A DNA stretch of 64,000 bases from CAWFNW01 sp963817405 (GTDB lineage: Bacteria; Actinomycetota; Coriobacteriia; Anaerosomatales; Anaerosomataceae), in contig CAWFNW010000002.1 in assembly GCA_963817405.1 (NCBI GenBank), positions 594,879 to 658,878 on the forward strand, written 5' to 3'. Below are positions 27,578-36,456 of this stretch, piece by piece; within the stretch, counting starts at the first letter, position 1, and the number at the start of each line of letters is the position of its first letter. A program made the position numbers and the translations under genes. The notes below the pieces were generated by a model, which worked only from the letters and a program-made list of their open reading frames with translations, was not told where the DNA came from and did not search any database.

Positions 27578-27916
27578 ATGGAGAAGGTCGTGTTCGTCAA
27601 TTCGGACCGGATCGGCGAGGGCGACGACGAGCTCGGAGCCAAGCTGATGGGGAGCTTCCTGTACTCGCTCGCGCGCACCGAGGTCAAGCCAGAGGCCGTC
27701 ATCTTCATGAATGCGGGCGTCACCCTCACCTGCCGCGGCTCGGCCGCGCTCGACGACCTCAGGCTGCTTTCCGAGGACGGGGTGTACATCTACTCGTGCG
27801 GCACGTGCCTCGACTGGTTCGACCTCACGGACCAGCTCGCGGTCGGCGAGGTCGGTACGATGAGCGACACTGCGGAGCTCTTCATGACCGCGAGCGACGT
27901 CGTGAGCGTGGGGTGA
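27578..27916 (+). CDS. YedF-like selenium metabolism protein (DsrE-like domain only)
   Basis: A 112-residue DsrE/DsrF-fold protein: VVFVNSDRIGEGDDELGAKLMGSFLYSLA, then AVIFMNAGVTLTCRGS and the double-Cys motif SCGTCLDWF. It corresponds to the C-terminal half of YedF-type proteins that co-occur with selD; the N-terminal TusA/SirA-like domain is absent. The Cys pair could deliver selenium or sulfur to SelD, but this is not demonstrated for the family. It sits between selD (45 nt gap) and selA. Confidence 0.85.
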   Translation: MEKVVFVNSDRIGEGDDELGAKLMGSFLYSLARTEVKPEAVIFMNAGVTLTCRGSAALDDLRLLSEDGVYIYSCGTCLDWFDLTDQLAVGEVGTMSDTAELFMTASDVVSVG

Positions 27917-27964
27917 GGGCGGGCGTCCGCTCGCCGCACGACGCTCGTGGGCTAGAATAGCCGC

Positions 27965-29370
27965 ATGGACACTCAAGCGCTGTCTGCGCGCACTCCCCAA
28001 GGTCGACCGGCTGCTCGAGCGCGAGGACGTGGCCGCGCTCGCCGCGGTTCACCCGCGCCTGCTCGTCACCGAGGCGGTGCGCGAGGCGATCGAGGCCGTG
28101 CGCGCCGAGATCCTCGACGGCGGCTCGCCCGATGCGAGCGAGGACGCGGTCGCGGCGCACGTCGCCCGGCTGGTGGCCGTCAAGGCGCAGTCGTCGCTCC
28201 GGCGCGTCATCAACGCGACCGGCATCGTCGTGCACACCAACCTCGGGCGCTCGCCGCTGGCCGAAGCCGCGGTCGAGGCGGTCGCCGAGGTCGCGCGCGG
28301 CTACTCGACGCTCGAGTACGACCTCGCCACAGGCGAGCGTGGCAGCCGCCACGCGCACGTCGAGGAGCTCATCTGCCGGCTCACCGGCGCCGAGGCCGCC
28401 ATGGCGGTCAACAACAACGCCGCCGCGGTGCTGCTGGGCCTGGCCGGGCTTGCGCGCGGCCGCGAGGCGATCGTGTCGCGCGGGCAGCTCGTGGAGATCG
28501 GCGGCAGCTTCCGCGTGCCGGACGTGATGCGCGAGAGCGGCGCGACGATGGTGGAGGTCGGCACCACCAACAAGACGCACCTGCGCGACTACGACAACGC
28601 GATCACGCCCGCGACGGGGCTGCTCCTCAAGGTGCACACCAGCAACTACCGAGTGGTGGGCTTCACCGAGGAGGTCTCGCTCGTCGATCTCGTGTTGCTC
28701 GGCGCCACGCGCGGCGTGCGCGTCATGGAGGACCAGGGCTCGGGCGTGCTCGTCGACCTTCGGACCTGGGGCCTCCCGCACGAGCACACGGTCGCCGAGT
28801 CGGTCGCGGCCGGCGCCGACGTCGTGACCTGCTCGGGCGACAAGCTCCTCGGCGGGCCGCAGGCGGGCATCCTCGCGGGCAAGGCCGAGGTGATCGCGCG
28901 CGCTCAAGAAGCACCCGCTCGCGCGTGCGGTGCGCCTCGACAAGATGACGCTGGCGGCGCTCGAGACGACGCTCCGCCTCTATCTCGATCCCGAGCGCGC
29001 TATCCGCGAGATCCCCACGCTGCGCATGCTCTCGGCGCCGGTCTCCGAGATGGCCGAGCGCGCCGTCCGGCTCGCCGACGCCATCGCGAAGTCCTGCGGC
29101 GACGCGTACCTCACCGGCACCGCCGAGGACGTCTCGCGCGCCGGTGGCGGCGCGCTGCCGATGGCGGACATCCCCACGGTCGTCGCGGCGATCGTCCCGC
29201 AGCGCATGAGCGTGACCGAGCTCGAAGCGCGCCTCCGCTGTGCCTCGCCCCCGATCGTCGCGCGCATCAAGGACGGCCGCCTGCTGCTCGACCCGCGCAC
29301 GCTCACCGCGGCCGATGAGGCCGAGGTCGTCTCGGCACTCACCGCGCTCGCGGCCTCGCCGGAGGCGTAG
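27965..29370 (+). CDS. selA: L-seryl-tRNA(Sec) selenium transferase, two frameshifts in the sequence
   Basis: A PLP enzyme that converts Ser-tRNA(Sec) to Sec-tRNA(Sec). Three frames together give about 467 residues, normal for SelA. The ATG at 27965 opens in one frame; LRALPKVDRLLER, the expected N-terminal motif, continues in another after about 27983 (one extra T). The core RRVINATGIVVHTNLGRSPL, AAMAVNNNAAAVLL and the PLP lysine in TCSGDKLLGGPQAG is intact. A second extra base near 28903 moves the frame into LKKHPLARAVRLDKMTLAALE and the C-terminus. Both changes are single inserted bases and look like assembly errors, since selB, tRNA-Sec and Sec clients are present. Confidence 0.9.
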
Positions 29371-29375
29371 GTCTC

Positions 29376-31284
29376 GTGACCGGTTCCTCGCTCGTGCTCG
29401 GTACCGCCGGTCACATCGACCACGGCAAGTCCGCGCTCGTCCGCGCGCTCACCGGCACCGACCCCGACCGGCTGCCCGAGGAGAAGGAGCGCGGCGTCAC
29501 CATCGAGCTCGGCTTCGCGCAGCTCCAGCTGCCGAGCGGCCGCACGATGGGCGTCGTGGACGTCCCCGGCCACGAGCGCTTCGTCCGCCAGATGGTGGCG
29601 GGCGCCACCGGCATCGACGTCGTGCTCCTCGTGGTCGCCGCCGACGACGGCGTCATGCCGCAGACGCGCGAGCACCTCGCGATCATCGACCTCCTCGGCG
29701 TGCCGAAGGGCGTCGTCGCGCTCACGAAGTCGGACCTCGCCGACGAGGACTGGATCGAGCTCGTCGCCGAGGACATCCGCACGCTCATCGAGGGCACGTC
29801 GATCGACGGCGCGCCGATCGTCCCGGTCTCAAGCCGCACGGGCGCGGGGCTGCCCGAGCTTCTCGCGGCCATCGACGAGGTCGCCGACGAGGCCGCCTCC
29901 CGCCATGCCGAGTTGCCGCTGCGCCTGCCGGTCGACCGCGTCTTCACGATCGCGGGCGCGGGCACCGTCGTGACCGGCACGATGTGGTCGGGGAGCGCCG
30001 TGCGCGACCAGCTCGTCGAGCTCTACCCCTCGGGAAAGCGGGGGAGGATCCGCTCGGTGCAGATGCACGGCGCGCAGGTCGAGAAGGCGGGCGCCGGCAA
30101 CCGGGTGGCGCTCAACATCGCGGGACTCGACAGAGACGAGATCGAGCGCGGCGACATCGTGGCCGAGCCGGGCTCGCTCAGCACGACCGATCGCTTCGAC
30201 GCGTACGTCACGTATCTCGCGAGCGAGGAGAAGCCGCTTGAGAGCGGCACGCGCGTGCACGTGCACCACGGGACGCGCGAGGTGCTTGGCCGAGTGCTCT
30301 TCATGGACGCGCCACTGCTGCAGCCAGGCGAACGCGGCCTCGCGCAGATCCGGCTGGAGGAGCCGCTCGCGCCCCGCTACGACGACCGCTTCATCATCCG
30401 CAGCTACTCGCCGATGTGGACGATCGGCGGCGGCGTGGTGCTCGACGTCCTGCCGCCCCGCCGCACGACGCTCCGACCGCACGAGCGCGAGCTCCTGGAG
30501 GCGCTGCGCGCGCACGACCTCTCGTCCGCGGCGCTCGGGCTGCTCGCGGCTCGCGCGATCCCGATGACGTCGGCGCAGGTAGCGCAGGCGCTCGGGGTAC
30601 CGAGGGCCGGCGTTGCGAGCGACCTCAACCAAGCCGCGCTCGAGCGCCTGAAGGTGGGGAGCGACACCTACTACGTCACCGCCGAGGCGCTGGAGGCGCA
30701 CCTGCAGGCGGCCGAGCGCGAGTTGCTCGCCTACCACGACGCGAACCCCAACGCGACCGGCCTCGGCATCGCGGCGCTTCGCGACAAGGTCGACCGCCGT
30801 CTCGAGCCGAAGGTGTTCGACGCGCTGCTGGCGCTTGCGGTCGAGCGCGGAACGATCGTGCTCGCCGGCGGCGAGGCGCGCCACCCGAAGGCGGCCTCGG
30901 TCGCGCTCGCGTCAGAGGCCGAGGCGACCGAGAAGCTCGCGGCGCTCCTCGCGCGCCAGGCGCTCGCGCCGGCGACGCACCGCCGAGCTGGCGGCCGAGG
31001 CGGGCGTCGACCTCGGCGTTGCGCGCAAGGTGCTGGGCAGGCTGGCGGATGCGGGTACCGTCGTCCGGCTCGGGCCGGACCTGCACTTCGACGCGAAGGC
31101 CGTCGATGACGCACGGGAGAAGATCGTCGCCTACCTGCGCGAGCACGGGACGATGCTCGCCAAGGACGCTCGGGACGCCACCGGCAGCAGCCGCAAGTAC
31201 ATCGTGCCGCTGCTGGAGTACTTCGACGCGCGCGGCGTGACGAAGCGCGATGGCGACGAGCGGACGCTCGGGCCGCGGGGGTAG
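29376..31284 (+). CDS. selB: SelB, selenocysteine-specific elongation factor, one frameshift
   Basis: A GTPase that brings Sec-tRNA to UGA codons next to a SECIS hairpin. The N-terminal EF-Tu-like part (about 1-340) has GTAGHIDHGKSALVRALTGTD, DVPGHERFVRQM and LTKSDLAD; the C-terminal winged-helix repeats (about 370-635) bind the SECIS RNA. The frame breaks near 30980 and resumes with TAELAAEAGVDLGVARKVLG to the stop at 31284. Removing one base gives 635 residues, close to E. coli SelB. The GTG start lies 5 nt after the selA stop with GGAGG upstream. Confidence 0.92.
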
Positions 31285-31330
31285 GGCGGCGTCCGGGGCG
31301 CAGGCCCCCTGCTCCGTGAGGTGCCGCGGT

Positions 31331-31359
31331 TTGACACCCTCGAGCGTGCTCCGCAGAAT
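31331..31359 (+). promoter_or_regulatory. Promoter of tRNA-Sec
   Basis: A perfect -35 TTGACA (31331-31336), exactly 17 nt, then CAGAAT (31354-31359). Transcription would start about 7 nt later, at the first base of the tRNA (31368). The tRNA thus has its own promoter, apart from the sel operon. Confidence 0.75.
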
Positions 31360-31367
31360 AGCCGCTT

Positions 31368-31464
31368 GGAGGCGAATGGGTCCTGGTGGGCTCCGCGGTC
31401 TTCAAAACCGTTGTGGGGCGTGAAGAGCGTCCCGGGTGGGTTCGATTCCCACACGCTTCCGCCA
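31368..31464 (+). tRNA. selC: tRNA-Sec (anticodon UCA)
   Basis: A 97-nt tRNA with the long acceptor and large variable arm of selenocysteine tRNAs. 5' GGAGGCGA faces 3' ACGCTTCC, giving seven pairs (one G-U) and an A-A mismatch at the eighth. The anticodon TCA is at 31402-31404 in the loop CTTCAAA-type context; the variable arm is around GGGGCGTGAAGAGCGTCCC; the T arm is GTGGG-TTCGATT-CCCAC; GCCA is encoded. It lies 83 nt after selB. Confidence 0.95.
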
Positions 31465-31558
31465 TATGCTCTGGACTGCGGGAATCCTTCGAAACGGGTT
31501 CCCGTACCATTGAAAGGTCCCCGCGTCACTCTTCATCCAACGAGGCGACCGCTAATGT

Positions 31559-31861
31559 TCAGCCGGACGTGTTGTCATCGGCCGGGCGAATTGTGAGCAG
31601 AAGGTGAGCGAAGCCGCGCAGCATCAGATGGGTCGTCAGGCCGACACCCAGAAGAGCTCCGACGAAGGCCACGGATGCCATCACAGCGAGGGATATGTCG
31701 CCGCCGCCTTCGTTGCCAAGGACCCTCGTGACAAGCATGACGGTCGGGTAGACCTCAAGCGCTCCCCCGACCGCGATGAACACGGACACCAGGAGTACCG
31801 CCCAAGCCGTCGCAGTCATCGCCTTCGCGAGGCGCTGACTCGCCTCTGGGATGTGCGTCAT
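31559..31861 (-). CDS. Small two- to three-span membrane protein (100 aa), unknown
   Basis: Three hydrophobic segments are visible: AWAVLLVSVFIAVGGALEVYP, SLAVMASVAFVGALLGVGL and a shorter one containing LMLRGFAHLLL. Between them is a short loop with RVLGNEGGGD. There are no motifs of a known family. The ATG at 31861 has a weak purine-rich site (GGGGGA) 6 nt upstream. Membrane-like composition on the minus strand, with no better frame opposite, supports a real gene. Confidence 0.55.
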   Translation of the reverse strand: MTHIPEASQRLAKAMTATAWAVLLVSVFIAVGGALEVYPTVMLVTRVLGNEGGGDISLAVMASVAFVGALLGVGLTTHLMLRGFAHLLLTIRPADDNTSG

Positions 31862-31999
31862 CTGAATCCCCCGGTCGTCGACGTCTCTTGCCATTCTACG
31901 CACAGCGCCTGGGCGATACCGAAGTGGCGAGCTTCCCACCGGGGGCTACCCGCCCGTGCCAGCGAAACCAAGAGACGCCGATTCCCACGCAGCCCGCAA

Positions 32000-32881
32000 T
32001 CAGTCGGGATGCGCCAGTTCGGCAATAGCCTTCACCGTCTCCGGCTGCGGCTCCGCAGCCTGCATGTGGCCGACATCGATCTTCTCGAAGCTCGTGTTGT
32101 AGCCGAGCTTTCGCATCCGCGCGGCCATCGAGTTGGTCGCGTCGAAGTCCAATGTCGCGACAAAGAAGCGGAACTCAGCGTCGCGGCGCGGCGGGGCCTT
32201 GTCCAGGTAGGTGTCGGGATTGATCTTGTCCCACGTCGTGGGATCCTGTCCGTAGAGCCGGCGAAGCTCCTCGTTCCAGAGCAACTCCCGAAACGGCACC
32301 ACACCGTCAAGCGACACATAGGCATCGGGTAGTGCACTGACCTCGTGCGGAAAGGCGTCGGTGCCGAAGCGATCGCCGGCGAGCATCGCGGTCATGGCGG
32401 CAGCGGCGCCAAGCGAGTGCCCGACGATCACCACTCGCCTCGGGTCTCCGCCGTACCGTCGCGCGTACAGATGGATGAAGCGCAGCGCATCCGCAACGTC
32501 GTCGAGCCCGTCCGTGACCGTCTGCGTGCGGGAATCCTCGGCTGAAGGCAGGGTGTCGTCCCAATCGGGCAGGAAGACGGAGGCGCCCTCCTCGGCTACT
32601 GCGCGGGCAAGCGGCTGGTAGAACTCGATTCCTACGTCGTGGCCGTGGAGGATAACGACGCATGGGGTCGGACTGGCTGTGTCAGTTGAGACCACAGCCA
32701 TCATGGTCCCCGGTGTGTACTCGACGTATGCGACGCCGTTCAGCACCGTCTCGATGAACTTGTCAACGGGCTCCACACGCGGCACCTGGGGCGCTCTCGC
32801 TTGGTCCGGCGCCCTGGCTGCCCTGTCAGCGCATCCCGACAGGAGCACGAGCGCTGCAACGATAACCGCAATGCACCTCAT
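32000..32881 (-). CDS. Alpha/beta-hydrolase lipoprotein
   Basis: A 293-residue exported lipoprotein. The signal CIAVIVAALVLLSGC carries the lipobox LLSGC. The mature part is an alpha/beta hydrolase (dienelactone hydrolase/PAF-acetylhydrolase-like): oxyanion strand CVVILHGHDVG, nucleophile elbow GHSLGAAAAM, and a C-terminal DVGHMQAAE that supplies the catalytic histidine. The substrate cannot be told from sequence. Its ATG overlaps the stop of the upstream Old Yellow Enzyme gene (ATGA), so the two are translationally coupled. Confidence 0.85.
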   Translation of the reverse strand: MRCIAVIVAALVLLSGCADRAARAPDQARAPQVPRVEPVDKFIETVLNGVAYVEYTPGTMMAVVSTDTASPTPCVVILHGHDVGIEFYQPLARAVAEEGASVFLPDWDDTLPSAEDSRTQTVTDGLDDVADALRFIHLYARRYGGDPRRVVIVGHSLGAAAAMTAMLAGDRFGTDAFPHEVSALPDAYVSLDGVVPFRELLWNEELRRLYGQDPTTWDKINPDTYLDKAPPRRDAEFRFFVATLDFDATNSMAARMRKLGYNTSFEKIDVGHMQAAEPQPETVKAIAELAHPD

Positions 32882-33981
32882 GCGGCGCCGCTCTCAGCGA
32901 CAGGCGTGGTCTCGGTCGCTCTTCGGCGCGCAGGGCACTTCCGCCAGTCGTCGAACCAGAAGCACCGCTTGCATCGCCGACAGGCCACGATCTCGTCCGA
33001 CCTGCCCTCGATCGTCTTCCGCGCCCAACCGGGATCGGCGAGCATCGATTGACCGACGAAGACCAGGTCGGCCATGCCGTCCTGCAGCGCTTGCTCCGCG
33101 GTCTCCGGTCGGCGCACACCCCCGCCACCGATGACCGGTATCCGCAGGACCGACTTCGCTTCGTGGGCAAGATGCAGCCGCGCGGAGTACGGGCTGCCCT
33201 CCGGCCGCACGGATTCGGGCATCCCGCTGCCGCAGGAGATGCTCAGGAGAGGTGCCCCTTCGTCCTCAAGCCGGCGGGCAACCGATAGTCCGTCAGCCAA
33301 CTCGAGACCGCGCCGACGGCCGTCGGCGATCCCGAGACGGCAGGTCACGAGCGCCCTGTCACCGACCTCATCTCGCACGGCTCGGTACACCTCAAGCAGG
33401 AAGCGGTTGCGGTTCGCGATGCTGCCGCCATATCTGTCGACTCGCCAGTTCTTAGAGGGTGACAGGAACTGGCTGAAGATGTACCCGTGGGCAGCGTGGA
33501 TTTCAATCACGTCGAAGCCAGCCTCCGCAGCCCTGCGGCCAGCGTCCCTGAAGGCGTCCCGAATCCTGACAAGGGCGGATGTCGCGAACTGCTGACGGAC
33601 CAAGCGAGCCAGGATGGGGGGCACTCGACGACGGGCGTCCTGTCCGCGAGCCTCCGCAAACGCCGTCGCACCCGCATGATGAATCTGTATCCCGGCAATC
33701 GCTCCGGTGGAATGGATGACCTCGGCGATCCTCGCGAGGCCGCTCACGTGTTCGTCTCTGTAGATGCCGAGTTGGCGTCTGTCGATTCTGCCCTCGGCGA
33801 GGACGGCCGTGCCCTCCACGATCATCAAGCCTGGGCCCGCGGATTGCCCGTAGTGGTTCCTGTGTGCCTGCGTTACCATGCCGTCGTCGGTGGCGAGGAA
33901 CGTGACCATCGGAGGCATGACGATCCGATTGGGCAGCACTACCCCTTGAACAGGGAACGGGGACAAGAGCAGGTCGTACAC
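32878..33981 (-). CDS. Old Yellow Enzyme-family NADH:flavin oxidoreductase
   Basis: An FMN-dependent ene-reductase of 367 residues. The TIM barrel has PNRIVMPPMVTFLAT, IQIHHAGATAF, the catalytic/substrate His pair in IEIHAAHGYIFSQFLSPSKNWRVDRYGGS-type segments, and the phosphate site IGGGGV. It lacks the C-terminal FAD/NAD domain of the 2,4-dienoyl-CoA reductase subgroup, yet ends in a Cys cluster with spacing 2-2-8 (CRRCKRCFWFDDWRKC), which might hold an Fe-S centre or zinc. The start is GTG at 33981; an RBS is not clear. Confidence 0.88.
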   Translation of the reverse strand: MYDLLLSPFPVQGVVLPNRIVMPPMVTFLATDDGMVTQAHRNHYGQSAGPGLMIVEGTAVLAEGRIDRRQLGIYRDEHVSGLARIAEVIHSTGAIAGIQIHHAGATAFAEARGQDARRRVPPILARLVRQQFATSALVRIRDAFRDAGRRAAEAGFDVIEIHAAHGYIFSQFLSPSKNWRVDRYGGSIANRNRFLLEVYRAVRDEVGDRALVTCRLGIADGRRRGLELADGLSVARRLEDEGAPLLSISCGSGMPESVRPEGSPYSARLHLAHEAKSVLRIPVIGGGGVRRPETAEQALQDGMADLVFVGQSMLADPGWARKTIEGRSDEIVACRRCKRCFWFDDWRKCPARRRATETTPVAESGAA

Positions 33982-34140
33982 GGTGAGCCTGCCTCACGCT
34001 GTCTCGAGTACGGACAGACGTGATTGTCCCACAGGATCAGCGCGGATGCCGCCATGGGAGGAACCAGCACCGACAGAGCCGGTGCTTCCGACATGGAACG
34101 CGCCTGGAAGACGCGCCCAGCAACAAGTTGTCGTACGCGC

Positions 34141-34299
34141 TTACAGGCGCTTCACCAGGTTGCCGAGCGCCAAGACGGCGAAAGCGGCGGCAAGCAGCCA
34201 CCCCCAGTATCCGAACCACGTGAGTCTGGCGACGCCGCCGGCTACCGCCAGCACGACGGCGATCCAGAAGGTGATGGGCTTCGGAGCCGTGAGTTGCAT
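34141..34299 (-). CDS. Small membrane protein (52 aa)
   Basis: Two hydrophobic helices with very little else: KPITFWIAVVLAVAGGVARL, then YWGWLLAAAFAVLALGNLVKRL. The ATG at 34299 has a strong GGGGGAGG 5 nt upstream, the main reason for accepting the gene. The function is unknown. The short region up to the neighbouring gene at 33981 holds nothing else I can identify. Confidence 0.6.
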   Translation of the reverse strand: MQLTAPKPITFWIAVVLAVAGGVARLTWFGYWGWLLAAAFAVLALGNLVKRL

Positions 34300-34432
34300 G
34301 TCAGCCTCCCCCTCGGACGTGGGCTGTTCGCCCACACGACGCCAGTACGACGCAACGGCGCAGTCAAACCGTCCGGCATCTCCGTTGCAGTGCGATCGTC
34401 AACTCAAGCCGCCTCGTCAGGGGACCGTCCCT

Positions 34433-35803
34433 TCACCTCGGCTCCCTAATCGCTTCATATGCCGCAAGTGCCCTCGCGCGCGCTTCTGCGTGGTCGACCA
34501 TCGGCTCCGGGTACTCCGTAGTGCCGAGCTCGGGCACCCACTGCCGCACATACGCATCGTCCGGGTCGTAGCGTTCGGCCTGTGAGGCCGGGTTGAAGAT
34601 GCGGAAGTACGGTGCGGCGTCGGCGCCCGAGCCCGCCACCCACTGCCAGCCGAAGGTGTTGTTGGCGAGGTCGGCGTCGACGAGCCGATCCCAGAACCAG
34701 CGTGCGCCGTCCTGCCAGGGGAGCAGCAGATCCTTCGTGAGGAACGAAGCGACGATCATGCGCACGCGGTTGTGCATCCACCCGGTCGCGGCGAGCTCCC
34801 GCATGCCGGCGTCCACCAGCGGATAGCCGGTCATACCGCGCTGCCACGCGTCCAGCGCCACGGGGTCTGAGCGCCACGGGAAGGCCTCGAACTCGGAGCG
34901 AAGCGGTCGGTCGGTCGTGTGCGGCTCCGCGGCGAGCAGATGCGCGGCGAAGTCGCGCCAGACGAGCTGTCGGACGAAGGCGGCGGCGCCCGGGACCGGT
35001 ACGCCGTCCACGTTCAGCGGCGGCAGGTCGTGTGCGTCGTGCCAGAGTGTCCGAGCGGAGATCTCCCCGAACGCCAGGTGCGGCGACAGCCGAGAGGTGC
35101 CGTCGAGGTCGGGGCGGTCGCGCGTCTCGTCGTAGTCCTCGGCGATCTCGGCGAAGAAGCGAGCGGCGCGGGCGTGCGCGCCGGCCTCGCCGGGCGCGAA
35201 GCGGGTGTCGAGTAGCGGCGGAGCGTCCGCGCCCGGCGTCAGCAGCAGCGTGGGCTCCGCGCCGACCGGCGCGCGCTCCGGCGCAGGCACGCGAGCGGGC
35301 GCGCGGAGCGGGACGTCGGGAGCAGGAGCGCGCATCACCGCGCGCCAGAACGGCGTGAAGACGCGGTACGGCGTGCCTGCGCCGGTCACGATCGCGCCGG
35401 GCTCGTGCAGGAGCGTGCCGGGGAAGTCGCGGACGGTGAGCCCGGCGCGATCGAGCGCCCGCGCGGTCGCGGCGTCCGCCTGCGCGAGCGACGGCTCGTA
35501 GCGGCGGTTCCAGAACACGGCGCTCGCGCCGACCTCGGCCGCAAGCGCGACCAGCACCTCGGCGGGCGCTCCCTCGCGGATCACGAGCGTGCCACCGCGC
35601 TCGGCAAGCGAGGCTCGAAGCGACTCCAGCGACCGCGCCAGCCATGCGCGGGAGGCGGCGCCGGGCGCCCACGCACCGTGCTCGGCGGGGTGCCAGACGA
35701 AGACGGGTAGGACTCGCTCGGCGGAGGCGCACGCGGCGGCAAGCGCCGGGTTGTCGGCGAGGCGCAGGTCGTTGCGGAACCAGACGATCGCGGTCGAGGC
35801 CAT
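34433..35803 (-). CDS. phr: Deoxyribodipyrimidine photolyase (cryptochrome/photolyase family)
   Basis: A light-driven repair enzyme for cyclobutane pyrimidine dimers, 456 residues, standard class I length. It has the N-terminal antenna domain IVWFRNDLRLADNPAL, the FAD-binding half with TSRLSPHLAFGEIS, RQLVWRDFAAHLL, the WMHNRVRM motif, and NNTFGWQWVAGSGADAAPYFRIFNP with its conserved tryptophans. In-frame ATGs at 35803, 35815 and 35833 are possible; I chose 35803 because homology starts there, but no RBS decides. It is divergent from the nitroreductase gene. Confidence 0.93.
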   Translation of the reverse strand: MASTAIVWFRNDLRLADNPALAAACASAERVLPVFVWHPAEHGAWAPGAASRAWLARSLESLRASLAERGGTLVIREGAPAEVLVALAAEVGASAVFWNRRYEPSLAQADAATARALDRAGLTVRDFPGTLLHEPGAIVTGAGTPYRVFTPFWRAVMRAPAPDVPLRAPARVPAPERAPVGAEPTLLLTPGADAPPLLDTRFAPGEAGAHARAARFFAEIAEDYDETRDRPDLDGTSRLSPHLAFGEISARTLWHDAHDLPPLNVDGVPVPGAAAFVRQLVWRDFAAHLLAAEPHTTDRPLRSEFEAFPWRSDPVALDAWQRGMTGYPLVDAGMRELAATGWMHNRVRMIVASFLTKDLLLPWQDGARWFWDRLVDADLANNTFGWQWVAGSGADAAPYFRIFNPASQAERYDPDDAYVRQWVPELGTTEYPEPMVDHAEARARALAAYEAIREPR

Positions 35804-35939
35804 GCGCGGTCCCATCAGGTCGGGTAGATTCATGACAGCCGCGGAAATGGCGGCACCGAGAGGAGTATCCGTGCCGGGAGTCGTCGGGAGCAAGACGCCG
35901 AATCGAATGCCGGACGACGACTGACGAAAGGACATCACC

Positions 35940-36452
35940 ATGGACGCACTGCAGGCGATCCTCTCGCGGCGGAGCATCCGCGCGTACACCGACGAGCCCG
36001 TCAGCGCCGAGCTGATCGAGGTGCTGCTGCGCGCGGCGATGGCGGCGCCCTCGGCCGGCAACCAGCAGCCGTGGCGCTTCGTGGTGGCGACCGAGCGAGC
36101 CACGCTCGACGCGATGGCGGAGACGACGCCGTACGGCCGCATGCTGAAGCAGGCGCCGCTCGCCATCACGGTCTGCGCCGCCGTGGGCGACCTCAAGCAC
36201 CCGATGATGTGGCAGCAGGACTGCTCGGCGGCGGTTGAGAACATCCTCGTCGCGGTGAACGCGCTCGGCCTGGGCGCGTGCTGGCTGGGCTTCTGGCCGA
36301 AGATGGAGCGCGTCACCCCGCTCAAGGCCGTGCTGGAGCTGCCCGAGGGGATCGAGCCGCTCAACGTGATCGCCATCGGCCACCCCGCCGAGGAGAAGCC
36401 GCCCGCGGAGCGCTTCGACCAGGGCAAGGTCCGGTACGAGCGGTGGAGCTGA
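35940..36452 (+). CDS. Nitroreductase-family FMN oxidoreductase
   Basis: A 170-residue compact nitroreductase. RRSIRAYTDEPVSAELIEVLLRAAMAAPSAGNQQPWRFVV holds the FMN-phosphate Arg/Ser residues, and GLGACWLGFWP with VIAIGHPAEE forms the second FMN site. Short members of this type usually act as NAD(P)H-dependent reductases of quinones or nitro compounds; the substrate is unknown. GAAAGGA precedes the ATG at a suitable distance. The ABC gene begins 4 nt after the stop. Confidence 0.9.
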   Translation: MDALQAILSRRSIRAYTDEPVSAELIEVLLRAAMAAPSAGNQQPWRFVVATERATLDAMAETTPYGRMLKQAPLAITVCAAVGDLKHPMMWQQDCSAAVENILVAVNALGLGACWLGFWPKMERVTPLKAVLELPEGIEPLNVIAIGHPAEEKPPAERFDQGKVRYERWS

Positions 36453-36456
36453 CCGC

